NCBI GenBank assembly: GCA_937879965.1
Contig: CALFMP010000007.1
Coordinates: 156,688-220,687, forward strand
Origin: QKMZ01 sp012965515
GTDB taxonomy: Bacteria; Cyanobacteriota; Vampirovibrionia; Obscuribacterales; Obscuribacteraceae
Length of the DNA stretch: 64,000 bases
Direction of reading: 5' to 3'
In this document: one piece after another, positions 26,390 through 35,791 of the stretch
Numbering within the stretch: the stretch's first letter is position 1
Layout of the letters: each line of letters begins with the position of its first letter
Program-made: the position numbers and the translations under genes
The notes under the pieces: model-generated
Databases searched by the model: none
What the model saw: only the letters and a program-made list of their open reading frames with translations
What the model was told of the DNA's origin: nothing

Positions 26390-29300
26390 TTACTTTATTG
26401 GACCGTTGGGTGCTGTAGGCTTATCAGTTTTTGATTCCTTGCAACATTGTTTTAGGCAATTGTCTATTATTTGATCAAGAACCTTACCCCAGCCAGATGC
26501 TCCTTGGTCTGCGGCAGCTTGAGCACCCATAGCGTCATTATTTAGATCAACAATTGTGTCCGAACTCAATGACTCATTTAGTTGATTTCTTTCTCTCGTT
26601 AAATCAATTTTGCCGGTGGTGATTTCATTATATGCGTGGCCAATCCCATAATTCAGCATATTGCCAGCCAGCTCCGCAGCCTCGATTCCAATTCCTCCTC
26701 CCATTGCGAGCGCTCCGCCAAGGGCTCCTCCTCCAGAATTCATCGATGTCGACGCCGCTGCAATTGCATGGTGAAGACAGTTGAAAATACATTCCGACCA
26801 CTTACTATCATTTCTTGAGCCAAAACCATTGGCGCTCATGACACCACTGGCATATGCGCTTTCACCACCCATGTTTCCCATAATTGGATCAGTTGGTTTC
26901 CAGCCACTATAACCAGAAGCGGAAGATGGATCTTTCCACAATCCCAAAGGATCAATAAATGAAACGGGATTATTTGATACGTAATTGCTTGAGTTTGGAG
27001 CGCTCAAATAATCGTTGCTCAGCCATCTACCTAAGGTGCTGGAAAATACTCGAGTAGCTGTTAAATTTAAACTGCTTCGTGAATGGAAGAAATAGCGAGC
27101 GAACTGAAAATCCCCATCAAATGCCCCTTGCGTCTTTGATTTTCTTCCGTATGGGTCGTACTGGTATTGACATTGTAAAACGCCACTGGAATTAGTGATT
27201 TCAGTGGTTGAACCAAGGTGATTGCCACAGTAGAAGTAGCTAAAACTACTTCTCTTCTCTCCATTTGTGAAGAACTGCTTAGCCACACTTCCTAAAGCAT
27301 CACGCTCTTCCGCGCGGAAAGGACCGTTCCACAGATACCTCTGAGTACTTGTTACTGTTCCAGAGACTGTTTCAACAATCTCTCGATCGCGACCCGATCC
27401 ATCATAATTAAACTGCGTGAAATTATTAATTCCCGGATAATCGATCTCGATCAGGCGATTTTCGGCATCCCACTTGTAGGTGTTAGTGCCGTCGCTGGTC
27501 ATGTTGCCGTTTGCGTCCCACGTCAGGGTCGAAGATGTGCTCGCTGTGACCTTTAACGAACTCGTGTCTGTCTTGGTTGTCGGCACGGCATCAGTAGCAG
27601 AGACCTTTGCCAAGCTTGCTCCTGAAAGCAAATTGCCATTGCCGGAGAAGCTTTGAGAGAATGCAAGATCGGCAGCACAGCTGTTCTTTGCAGTTACCCC
27701 CAGACCTTGCAGGTCAGAATTAGCATTCATATTAGTAGCCAGCCCTGCGGCAACTTCAACTAAGGTGTCTGATGCCCCGACCGTGTAGCCGACTGATTCT
27801 TGACCGCCAGGAAGAAGTGGATTGTGGGTGACTACAGTAACCGTGTCGCCGTTTGTCGCTTTGCCGCCAACGACCAGAGTCGTATTTCCGTTCGCATTTG
27901 TACCAAGAGTTAGCGTTTCAGTAGCACCGCCACTCGTGGATGTCGAATAGGTCGTGCCAGCAGTCGCGATTGTCACGACTGCGGATGCGGAGGTTGATGT
28001 CACACCAATAACTGAAAGGTTGCTGCTAGCATTGATGGCATTTTTCAAGCCGGTTGCAATGTCCGTCAGCGTGTTGCCTCCGGCTACGGTGTAAGAGACT
28101 GTTTCCTCTCCGCCCGACAAATTGGCGTTTTCGACTGTCAGCGAAACTACATCTCCAGTTGTGGCGCTGCCGCCAACGGTGACGGTGCTGTTTCCATTGA
28201 AGTTTGCCGACGAAGTCAGGGTCTCGGTCGCGATACCAGTTACAGACTTGGAATAAGTCACATCCGCGTAATACTTGTCCGGGTTGATAGTTACTACCGA
28301 GCCTGCATAGCTTGGGAAATAGAGATAAGACGGATAGAGAGTTCCTCCGTAACTAAGTGTGTTGTAGATAACATTCGAAAGCCCCTGCGCAATCGTAGAT
28401 GTGGTGTCACCGGTTTTGACGGTATACGAACAAGTCACAGGCCCATATCTGAAGCGAATGTCGTTGACCGTTATCGACAGGACATCACCAGCAGTAACCG
28501 TGCCTCCAACTGTGGCTGTGATGTTTCCATTCACATTCGAACTTAGCGTCAAGGTTTCGGTTGGAGTGCCGCTCACAGAAGTGTTGAAAGTCACACCCTT
28601 CAGTGCAGCCTGAGATATAGTCAGGACTTGCCCGGCGACCTGCGCAGAGACTACGGGTTTGCTTGTGCTTCCCTGGAAGCGAGTCTTTCCACCAGGCGCA
28701 ATCGAGACAAGCTCATTGACGTTGTTGCAGGTTGACTGAACGACTGAGGTGCTGGCCGAGAGAGCAATTGTTTCAGTCGCGCCGGAGCTCAGAGATTGAG
28801 CAAATGTGGTCAAGTTAGGCGATGTTGATTTCAGACTCACAACAGTCGAACTTGAAGTCGCAGTGACGCCAATACCCTGAAGGTCTGTGTCAGCATTTAG
28901 TGCTGCAGCAAGATTAGTGGCGATGCTGGTGAGATTGTCCCCTGACTGAACCGTGTAATTGACAGCTTTCTTGCCTCCGGAGAGCCCCGCGTCATAGGTC
29001 GTAACTGTGAGGACATCTCCTGTCGTCTTGGTTCCACCAAGGGCAGCAACCGTCCAAGCTTCTACAGGCAAGCTAAGGGTTATCGTCTCTGTGGCTGACG
29101 AGCTAGTCGCGGCTCTGTACGAAGTCAGATTTACAGACTTGGATTGAATCGTGACCACTTTGCCAGAAGCAGAAGCACTTACGCCAATGGCTTGCAAATT
29201 GCCATTACCGTTGATGGCGCTAGCCACGCCGGAAGCAATTGTCGAAAGAGTATCCCCGGATAGAACTGTATACATGACGGCTTGCGTCCCGCCACCGAGA

Positions 29301-30445
29301 GCAGAATCATAGACATTAACGGTGACCGTGTCCCCGGTCGTTTTGGTGCCGCCAATCGTTGCAGTTTGCAGCGAGTTCTGGTTGATGGAAAGAGCAATTG
29401 TCTCTGTCGCACCGCCGCTAAGCGAACTGGAGTAAGAAGTGACATTCTTTGAATTGGAGACAATGCTGATTGTGGTCCCAACTGATGTTGCGCTCACACC
29501 AAGATTTTGAAGCGGAGTGTCGGCATTGATTGCCGCAGCAATGTTCGTGGCGATGCTCGTCAGATTGTCTCCAGACAGGACTGTATAGGCAACATTTCTG
29601 GTCCCGCCAGAGAGCGCAAGGTCCTTAAAGGTTAGAGTCAGGACATCGCCGGTTGTTTTTGTTCCACCGATGACGGCGTTCTCCAGCCCGTTCCTCCAGA
29701 TGCCCAGGCTGAGCACTTCAGTAGCACCGCCGCTGGTGGACGTCATGTAAGTGGTGATGTTGCCTGATGCAGCGCGAATGTTGACGAAAGCTTTGCCCGA
29801 TTGCGCATTGGCTGCAACGCCAATTGCTTGCAAGTTTGTATTTGTGTTGATCGCAGTAGCTATGCCTTGCGCGATTGTCGCAAGCGTGTCCCCACCCTGA
29901 ACGACATAATTTACTGCTTGCTGCCCGCCGGAAAGTGCTGTATCTTTCACTGTGACCGTGAGCGTATCGGATGCAGTCACCGTGCCGGAAACACGCAAAG
30001 TATCTACGCTATGAGATTGCACTCCGACACGGTTTGCAGCTTTGTCGTAGGCGTAGTAGAACTCCTTAGAAAATGGCGCATGCGGCGCACCTGATCCGAC
30101 TTGATCCGAAACAAGCTGCCCTGCAAAATCGTATTTGAAATTGTGGAAATCATTGCCACCATTTTGCTGCTGCTGCCACTGAAGAATTTCACCGGCGGGA
30201 TTGTATTGATAATCAAAGCGCGAAAGCGTTCCGCCACTCGGATTGAGATTGTTGATGGTCTTCAGGCGCTGATCGCCGGTGTTTCCATGCCAATCGTAAT
30301 TCGTCACCTGGCTGTTCGGATAAGCAACTGAAGCGAGTCTCGTCACGCCTTTCGATGAGCCGGGCGTGTCATCCACGTAAGTATAATTGAAAGTGCCTAG
30401 CGCATTTTGCTCGGACGTCACCCTGGACATGGCGTCATATGCCCA
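26390..30445 (-). CDS. Orphan Rhs protein with tandem beta-modules, copy 3 (5'-truncated)
   Basis: From 30445 (AYDAMSRVTSEQNALGTF) to IDYPG it is collinear with the complete Rhs protein (43281-40273). Seven tandem ~95-residue modules, YD-type repeats and the Rhs core (YDPYGRKSK, LGRWLSNDYL, FIDPLG) are present. After DPLGLW comes a unique ~185-residue tail: Ser/Gly-rich, a Gly-Ala hydrophobic stretch (GGALGGALAMGGGIGIEAAE), then an acidic helix and a C-terminal Cys cluster. The frame stays open about 140 bases beyond the homology, to 30586, but that part is unrelated and lacks a start signal. There is no secretion signal, so it is probably a displaced cassette. Confidence 0.8.
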   Translation of the reverse strand, partial: WAYDAMSRVTSEQNALGTFNYTYVDDTPGSSKGVTRLASVAYPNSQVTNYDWHGNTGDQRLKTINNLNPSGGTLSRFDYQYNPAGEILQWQQQQNGGNDFHNFKYDFAGQLVSDQVGSGAPHAPFSKEFYYAYDKAANRVGVQSHSVDTLRVSGTVTASDTLTVTVKDTALSGGQQAVNYVVQGGDTLATIAQGIATAINTNTNLQAIGVAANAQSGKAFVNIRAASGNITTYMTSTSGGATEVLSLGIWRNGLENAVIGGTKTTGDVLTLTFKDLALSGGTRNVAYTVLSGDNLTSIATNIAAAINADTPLQNLGVSATSVGTTISIVSNSKNVTSYSSSLSGGATETIALSINQNSLQTATIGGTKTTGDTVTVNVYDSALGGGTQAVMYTVLSGDTLSTIASGVASAINGNGNLQAIGVSASASGKVVTIQSKSVNLTSYRAATSSSATETITLSLPVEAWTVAALGGTKTTGDVLTVTTYDAGLSGGKKAVNYTVQSGDNLTSIATNLAAALNADTDLQGIGVTATSSSTVVSLKSTSPNLTTFAQSLSSGATETIALSASTSVVQSTCNNVNELVSIAPGGKTRFQGSTSKPVVSAQVAGQVLTISQAALKGVTFNTSVSGTPTETLTLSSNVNGNITATVGGTVTAGDVLSITVNDIRFRYGPVTCSYTVKTGDTTSTIAQGLSNVIYNTLSYGGTLYPSYLYFPSYAGSVVTINPDKYYADVTYSKSVTGIATETLTSSANFNGNSTVTVGGSATTGDVVSLTVENANLSGGEETVSYTVAGGNTLTDIATGLKNAINASSNLSVIGVTSTSASAVVTIATAGTTYSTSTSGGATETLTLGTNANGNTTLVVGGKATNGDTVTVVTHNPLLPGGQESVGYTVGASDTLVEVAAGLATNMNANSDLQGLGVTAKNSCAADLAFSQSFSGNGNLLSGASLAKVSATDAVPTTKTDTSSLKVTASTSSTLTWDANGNMTSDGTNTYKWDAENRLIEIDYPGINNFTQFNYDGSGRDREIVETVSGTVTSTQRYLWNGPFRAEERDALGSVAKQFFTNGEKRSSFSYFYCGNHLGSTTEITNSSGVLQCQYQYDPYGRKSKTQGAFDGDFQFARYFFHSRSSLNLTATRVFSSTLGRWLSNDYLSAPNSSNYVSNNPVSFIDPLGLWKDPSSASGYSGWKPTDPIMGNMGGESAYASGVMSANGFGSRNDSKWSECIFNCLHHAIAAASTSMNSGGGALGGALAMGGGIGIEAAELAGNMLNYGIGHAYNEITTGKIDLTRERNQLNESLSSDTIVDLNNDAMGAQAAADQGASGWGKVLDQIIDNCLKQCCKESKTDKPTAPNGPIK
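27440..30445 (-). repeat. 3-kb duplicated rhs segment, copy A
   Basis: Homologous to 40273-43281 across its length, differing by one codon in total (longer in copy B). Proteins are nearly identical while many third codon positions differ. Confidence 0.85.
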
Positions 30446-30529
30446 ATATAGGAGACTCCTCTTTCTTCTGGATCTCCTGAGATTAAAGCTGGGCTTTAAT
30501 TTCCAGTCTTTTGGAAACACTGATGAACT

Positions 30530-30701
30530 GGTGATATTACGTTTTGTAGGCGGAGAGTATGCACTTGCGTTCAATTTTGAAGTCAAAAACTTGAGAGTGC
30601 GATCCTAATATCACCAATCATTTGAATGCCCTATCGGAGCTGATTTTACGCAATATCACCTGTTATTTCAAATGAAACGAGAGATATCAGTTGGTATCAC
30701 C
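30530..30701. repeat. AATATCACC repeats at left end of putative integrative element
   Basis: GGTGATATT at 30530-30538, AATATCACC at 30607-30615 and 30652-30660, and GGTATCACC at 30693-30701. The same word recurs at the other end of the element (38607-38615, and AGTGATATT at 38689-38697). They surround the Xer-type recombinase gene start and may be its binding sites. Confidence 0.45.
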
Positions 30702-30861
30702 TATTTTTAATCTCTGGCTCCTTTTGAGCCAAAACCAGCACTGCTTGAATATGTCCGAAACCAGCTCCAGTATTTCTATTTCAGCTTTAACCTTTGGTCG
30801 TGTTCGCGGTCTGTGTAATTCGTGTATAACGGTGTCAGAAGATGCATTGAGGTGCTGGAAC

Positions 30862-31728
30862 ATGCAGGAAGAACTCCAAGGTTATGCGAATTACTTGAGC
30901 CGTATGCCGATTTCGGATCACACCAGGAGAAACTACCTCCAACGTGTCAGAAAGTTCTTGGAGAGGCTTGCAGATACTCCTGATGGTGAAAGAGCACTGA
31001 CCGATCCAGTTGAGAGAGACTTTGCCGTCCAAGACTACAAGGCTCATCTTCTGCAATCTGGCAAGAGTTCCAATACGGTCAATGCCATTCTTTCAGCCAT
31101 CGACAATTTCTATCTGTATAAAGGACTGGGAGCGGTCAAAGTAAAACGGCATGATCTCCCTGCGCAAGGACCCAAAGCATTGGAGCTTGAAGAACTCAGA
31201 CGCCTGCTCAAGGCTATCGCCAGATGCAAATCGAAGCGAAACAGAACCCTTGCTCTTGTCATGCTGCATTGCGGAGTCAGAATCTCGGAAGTCGCCATGC
31301 TGAACATCGGCGATGTGCTGCTCACGGCAAGAAAACGTGAACTGGTAGTCAGATGCGGCAAGAACTCCAAAAGGAGAACGGTGCCGATTAATTCAGACCT
31401 GGCCGAGGTCATGAGAGAATATCTGTCCTCGGTTCGGGGTTCGTATCCCGATATGCCTCTGTTTTTGAGCCAGAAGGGAAACAGATTGAGCGTGCAGGCT
31501 ATTGACTACATCATTCGGCAGTTCGGCAGAGATGCTGGTGTTGATTTGAGCAGCCACACATTGAGACACAGTTGTCTAACATTGCTTGTGCGCTCAGGAG
31601 TCGATATTGTGACTGTCGCAGAAATTGCCGGTCACTCAAGGCTTGAAACTTCCAGGCGTTATTCTCTTCCAACCGAGGCAGTGAAGATAGCAGCGATGGA
31701 GAAATTAAGTGGGACAGCGCAAGCTTGA
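30862..31728 (+). CDS. XerC/D-like tyrosine recombinase
   Basis: 288 residues, the usual Xer size. The N-terminal SAM-like core-binding domain (LQGYANYLSRMPISDHTRRN) is followed by the catalytic domain: Arg in MLHCGVRISEVAML, Lys in VVRCGKNSKRRTVPI, SHTLRHSCLT (HxxR), His in IAGHSRLETSRRY and the nucleophilic Tyr in RRYSLP. The frame is open from 30691, but the ATG at 30862 has GAGG 9 nt upstream and removes a Ser-rich extension without homology. It starts the gene block 30.9-32.7 kb and probably mobilises this element or the adjacent rhs cassette. Confidence 0.9.
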   Translation: MQEELQGYANYLSRMPISDHTRRNYLQRVRKFLERLADTPDGERALTDPVERDFAVQDYKAHLLQSGKSSNTVNAILSAIDNFYLYKGLGAVKVKRHDLPAQGPKALELEELRRLLKAIARCKSKRNRTLALVMLHCGVRISEVAMLNIGDVLLTARKRELVVRCGKNSKRRTVPINSDLAEVMREYLSSVRGSYPDMPLFLSQKGNRLSVQAIDYIIRQFGRDAGVDLSSHTLRHSCLTLLVRSGVDIVTVAEIAGHSRLETSRRYSLPTEAVKIAAMEKLSGTAQA

Positions 31729-31987
31729 AGACGGTCAGCGTCCAAGAATTTCAGTGTCACTAGATCCTGAAGACTACGAATGGATTCAAAACTTTGGCGG
31801 AGCCAGCGAGTCCTATACTGTCTCGCGCATTATCCGTGCCGCCAGACTTGCAGGGCTGACGCTTAACGATTCGATGACCGGCGGTGTTATCGAAGAACTA
31901 AAGGACTGGCTAAAGGCTAAGCGCAAGAAGAGCAAGCTTGAGGCGGAACTAGCTGAGCTGCTTAGCGAATTCATTGATCGCAAGTGA
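31709..31987 (+). CDS. Ribbon-helix-helix-like DNA-binding protein
   Basis: 92 residues. RPRISVSLDPEDYEWIQNF (beta strand plus helix 1) and YTVSRIIRAARLAGL (helix 2) match CopG/Arc-type ribbon-helix-helix proteins. A charged Lys/Glu helix follows. The GTG start at 31709 has GGAG 7 nt upstream and overlaps the end of the recombinase by 20 bases, so the two are cotranscribed. It may act as an accessory factor or repressor for the recombinase. Confidence 0.65.
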   Translation: MGQRKLEDGQRPRISVSLDPEDYEWIQNFGGASESYTVSRIIRAARLAGLTLNDSMTGGVIEELKDWLKAKRKKSKLEAELAELLSEFIDRK

Positions 31988-32654
31988 CTCCCCTGACTGG
32001 CAAGACACTGTGGCAAAGAAATCCTCAAAGCATCCTGGTCCAAGAGCGAGCTTTAAGTTTGCTGCGAGCGACATTCGTTTATTAGTGAACCAGGGTCTCT
32101 CAGCAGATTTGATTGAAGAGTTAGAGCAGGCGGTTTGGTCCGAATGGGTTTTCATTTACCATGCACGCGATGTATCTAACGTGAAGGAGAGACGCCGCGA
32201 ACTTGAGAAGCTGAAGAAGGCGGTTGATGAGGTCAAAGAAAAGCTTTCATCGCTCGACAAGACAACCATTCGGCGATATCCAATGCTCTGGGTGCGCAAC
32301 AAAGAATACGAACGTTTTGTGGAGGTACTTCTTCCTGATCTAGATGAGGCTCTTTCGGAAAAGGGGCGGGTAGGTAATGTGGAAACAGATCTCGACGTAA
32401 TGGCTTACCAGCTGGCTCTTACGTTGTATAGACGAGAAGTTCGTCCTCAAAGATACGGTGAGCAATTTCAGGCTGTTATGGAAGTTGCAGTCAGATCTGT
32501 TGGCGAAAATCAAGCTGCAATTCGAGTTGCCATTGATAAAGCCTGGACAGGCAATTACTCCTCCATTTACGGCAAGTATTCCCGCGCTACTCAATCAATT
32601 GAAGATTTGCTGGAGTTCGGAGAGCCTGATGATGGTCCAGATCTTGATTTTTGA
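31974..32654 (+). CDS. Hypothetical helical protein of the integrative element
   Basis: 226 residues, starting TTG at 31974 and overlapping the preceding gene by 14 bases. Visible parts are a basic N-terminus, a long coiled-coil-like helix (VKERRRELEKLKKAVDEVKE, then KL), a central YPMLWVRNKEYERF block and an acidic C-terminus (DLLEFGEPDDGPDLDF). I recognise no family. Tight overlap with the recombinase and the ribbon-helix-helix gene suggests a shared role in mobility or its control. Confidence 0.55.
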   Translation: MIASDSPDWQDTVAKKSSKHPGPRASFKFAASDIRLLVNQGLSADLIEELEQAVWSEWVFIYHARDVSNVKERRRELEKLKKAVDEVKEKLSSLDKTTIRRYPMLWVRNKEYERFVEVLLPDLDEALSEKGRVGNVETDLDVMAYQLALTLYRREVRPQRYGEQFQAVMEVAVRSVGENQAAIRVAIDKAWTGNYSSIYGKYSRATQSIEDLLEFGEPDDGPDLDF

Positions 32655-33065
32655 AGAGAGCTAACCTTCGGACTGGTTTCCTGATCAATTGGACAGAAAC
32701 TCGCCCCGATTAATCCATATTCTCTGAGCAACGAAACTGTTTTGATCTCTCTGTGACTGCAACGGAGGGACAGAAATATGACTGATTCGTAGTAACGAAT
32801 TCGATATTAGTTTGCCGATTCTGGTAGGCAGTTGCTTGCCCTTGAGAGAAGAGATTTGAAAGCATAAGGTCATCTCCATTTCCGAATGCAAAGCAAATCG
32901 ATTTCTCCTTTCGTCTCCAAACCCGGATCTGAGCATGAAAGATTGCAAACAGGAAGAACGAGGCTGTGACTCGCTCTCAATAATCGAGTCGGTAGCAAGA
33001 AGAGATTACAAATGAAACAGTCGCTGAAGTGCAGCGACTGAATGACAATCTATTGAGGTTATTAA
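32655..33065. other. Intergenic region with hairpin before the ATPase gene
   Basis: 410 bases without a supported gene. A perfect inverted repeat CAGTCGCT-GAAGTGC-AGCGACTG (33018-33040) lies just upstream of the ribosome-binding site (GAGG near 33054) of the next gene and could be an operator or a translation-modulating hairpin. Confidence 0.45.
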
Positions 33066-34859
33066 ATGATAGCAAACGATTTTGTTCACGCTTGTGAACA
33101 AGGATTGGAACATGCCTCATTGGCAATCAAGCCAAACAGTGAGGCAAAGACAATTGCGCTGGCAGAACAAGGCGACAGCACGGGTGGAATAGTCACTCCT
33201 CTCGAATTCGTAGAAACAGATTTTGGCGAGGAGAAGATTGCAACCCTCCCTGACCCTGAATCATCCGGCGCTGATTCAGTGTCGCAAGAGGTTGAATTAA
33301 ACCTATGTGACCGGGTGAAGAACTTTGCCCTGGAGCAGGGATGCAAGATTTACTTGAACCAAGACAACGAAGCTTGGGTGACTGTGCCGGTAAACGATCA
33401 CTTTGAAGAGTTACCGGTCGACGGCGCCAGATACATGCAGTGGATTCACCACAAGTGGCTTGAATCTGGCGGGCAGATTTTGAGCAGGCATGTGCTCTCT
33501 GCCACATCTGCCACATTCGCCACATTGGCCGCATTTGGAGATCAACGCTACAAAGTCTATCTTCGTGTTGCGCATGTTGACGGAGAGATCTATGTTGATC
33601 TGAGCAATGAAAAACACCAGGTTGTGCACATATGGGCAAACGGTTGGGAGATTCTCGACCAATCACCGGTCAAGTTTGCGCGGACCGCAGGAATGTTGCC
33701 GCTACCTACGCCGAGTCTTGGAGGTGATATCTCTTGTCTAAGAGAGTTTATCAATGCGCCTGGAGACGATAGTTGGTCCTTGATTTTGGCGTGGATTCTT
33801 GGAGCATACTCAGACGGTCCGTTCCCAGCGTTGATCGTGACTGGAGAGCAGGGCTCCTGCAAAAGTTCTGCCTGTAGATTCATTCGACAGCTCATAGATC
33901 CAGCCAGGGTAGAGCTTGCAATGTCTCCGAGAGAAACCCGTGACGTAATGATTGCAGCAAAGAACTCGCATGTAACAGCTTTCGATAACATCAGCAGCAT
34001 CTCCCAGTCGCTGAGCGATACGCTCTGTGGACTCTCAACAGGAGCTGCACATCGGGAGAGAAAATATCATACAAACAACGGAGAGGAATCACAGTTCTGT
34101 GCAAAGCGGCCGGTGTTGTTGAATGGAATTGACCTCAGTATGAAGGGTGATCTACTTAGCCGATCAGTGCTTGTCTCTCTACCTGCAATCGCTGATGAGA
34201 ACAGGAAGGATGAGAAGAAGCTGCTCGCGGAATTTGAGGCAGCAAAGCCTGAGATTCTAGGAGCGATATTCACCGTTCTGTCCGGAATATTGAAGAATCT
34301 TCCGACAACTCAATTAAAAGAGAAACCACGGATGGCAGACTTCGCCCTTTGGATGACGGCGGCAGAACCTGCACTAGGTTGGCAGCCTGGAACATTCATG
34401 AGTCACTATGATCGAAACAGAGATGATGCAGCAGAATTGGCAATTGAATCGGACTCTTTCGGTACGGCTGTAAGAGATGCGGTGCTCAATGATCCGAGCA
34501 ATATCGTAAATCTCGATTGGAAGACCCTGACAGCAAGCGTTGCTGCTAATCAAACAAAAGGCTGGCCCACAAGCTCAAAGCAAGTTGCTACTCGACTGAA
34601 GCGACTCGCACCGGCTCTGCGACACTTTGGTATTGAATTTATTCAACGTCGCACCGGCAACAAGCGCTATTACGAATTCATCAAACAAGGATCTAATGTG
34701 GCGTATGTGGCGACGTGGCAGACGCAAGCTGAAAGCTTGACAGATTCAGCTTCTTTCGACCAGAATGCTGCGCCAGATCGAATTTCCGATGTGGCAGGAC
34801 AGGAACAGATGTGGCAGCCAGAGCAGTGCGAAGAAGAAACTGAGGTCATTGGAGAATGA
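33066..34859 (+). CDS. Mobile-element ATPase/helicase-like protein
   Basis: 597 residues. The central P-loop GEQGSCKSS (about 263-271) is followed by a Walker B-like AFDNISS and sensor regions (LNGIDLSMKGDLLSRSVLVS), a layout seen in DUF927/phage-primase-associated helicase ATPases. The N-terminal ~90 residues are Glu/Asp-rich, and the C-terminus carries a winged-helix-like segment (SSKQVATRLKRLAPALR..G). The ATG at 33066 follows GAGG. It overlaps the primase gene by 4 nt (ATGA), so the two are translationally coupled and probably function together in element replication. Confidence 0.7.
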   Translation: MIANDFVHACEQGLEHASLAIKPNSEAKTIALAEQGDSTGGIVTPLEFVETDFGEEKIATLPDPESSGADSVSQEVELNLCDRVKNFALEQGCKIYLNQDNEAWVTVPVNDHFEELPVDGARYMQWIHHKWLESGGQILSRHVLSATSATFATLAAFGDQRYKVYLRVAHVDGEIYVDLSNEKHQVVHIWANGWEILDQSPVKFARTAGMLPLPTPSLGGDISCLREFINAPGDDSWSLILAWILGAYSDGPFPALIVTGEQGSCKSSACRFIRQLIDPARVELAMSPRETRDVMIAAKNSHVTAFDNISSISQSLSDTLCGLSTGAAHRERKYHTNNGEESQFCAKRPVLLNGIDLSMKGDLLSRSVLVSLPAIADENRKDEKKLLAEFEAAKPEILGAIFTVLSGILKNLPTTQLKEKPRMADFALWMTAAEPALGWQPGTFMSHYDRNRDDAAELAIESDSFGTAVRDAVLNDPSNIVNLDWKTLTASVAANQTKGWPTSSKQVATRLKRLAPALRHFGIEFIQRRTGNKRYYEFIKQGSNVAYVATWQTQAESLTDSASFDQNAAPDRISDVAGQEQMWQPEQCEEETEVIGE

Positions 34860-35761
34860 TCGACGACAGCTTGATTTCAATTTACATGGAGCGGTTTATC
34901 AACCGCTCCGATGTCTGGGGGATGCAGTACTTCAACTGGAAAGGAGAATGGACATATACATATCAGAAACCAGATCTGGACACGCGATTTAGATACGAAC
35001 CAATTTCTCCCGACCTAATACGAAGACACCTCGCCGGAGAAATCACCTGTGCATGGGTGGCAACGTCCTCCACCGGTGAATCCAAATGGCTTTGTTTTGA
35101 TAGCGATGAAGCTGACGGCGAGTTAGACAACCTTGCAGCATTTCTGAGCAAATACGGCTGGAGATTCGTTCGTGAAGGTAAAAGGCCAGGACGCGACGGA
35201 CATCTCTGGTTGTTCTTTGACAGGCCGATCCCGGCGAAGACCTTGATGCGCTTGGGCGACCTGATGATCAAGCTTGCCGGAGTTCGCAAAATGGAGAGGT
35301 TTCCAAAAACTGAACGACTGAGCCAGGTAAGAGGTCCTCTAGGAATTCACCTAAAGCCGGACGCTAATCGAGCACGTGGATGGTTTGAAGGTCCAGAGCA
35401 AGACGTTAAGGCACAGCTTGAATGGCTTGCTCTCCAGCCCGTGAACAAAGCGGCTCATGTGATTGCTGAAGTAGAAAAGCACACCGCCAAGAACTTGAGC
35501 CTGCGGAAAAAGCAAGCCAACGGAAAGAAGAGCAAAGATTGTCGGAAACACAGCATCAACATCCTCGATTACGTCAATGCCAGACCGAGTGGGCACGGTC
35601 TCATTGCTCAATGCCCCCTCTGTGCCAGTGAAGGTCACGACAGTCACTGCGACAACCTGCATATCAGTGCCGATGGCAAACTCTTCTGCTGCGTGTACGG
35701 CGGACCAGCGGCAATTCATAAAACCGGTGCGATTGCTCACTATATGCGAAGCTCTCATTAA
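34856..35761 (+). CDS. Archaeo-eukaryotic-type primase (TOTE/plasmid-like)
   Basis: 301 residues. The catalytic acidic motif is LCFDSDEADGE (about 81-91), followed by the histidine motif GRDGHLWLFFDRPIP and the RGPLGIHLKPDANRARG block, the pattern of AEP primases in mobile elements and TOTE systems. A C-terminal Cys/His cluster (CPLCASEGHDSHCDN) forms a likely zinc finger. With the coupled ATPase upstream it makes a primase-helicase pair able to start replication of the element. The N-terminal part is shorter than in cellular enzymes. No DNA polymerase or relaxase is in the window. Confidence 0.75.
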   Translation: MIDDSLISIYMERFINRSDVWGMQYFNWKGEWTYTYQKPDLDTRFRYEPISPDLIRRHLAGEITCAWVATSSTGESKWLCFDSDEADGELDNLAAFLSKYGWRFVREGKRPGRDGHLWLFFDRPIPAKTLMRLGDLMIKLAGVRKMERFPKTERLSQVRGPLGIHLKPDANRARGWFEGPEQDVKAQLEWLALQPVNKAAHVIAEVEKHTAKNLSLRKKQANGKKSKDCRKHSINILDYVNARPSGHGLIAQCPLCASEGHDSHCDNLHISADGKLFCCVYGGPAAIHKTGAIAHYMRSSH

Positions 35762-35791
35762 ACCGGCAAAACTGCATAGACTCATTTGCGA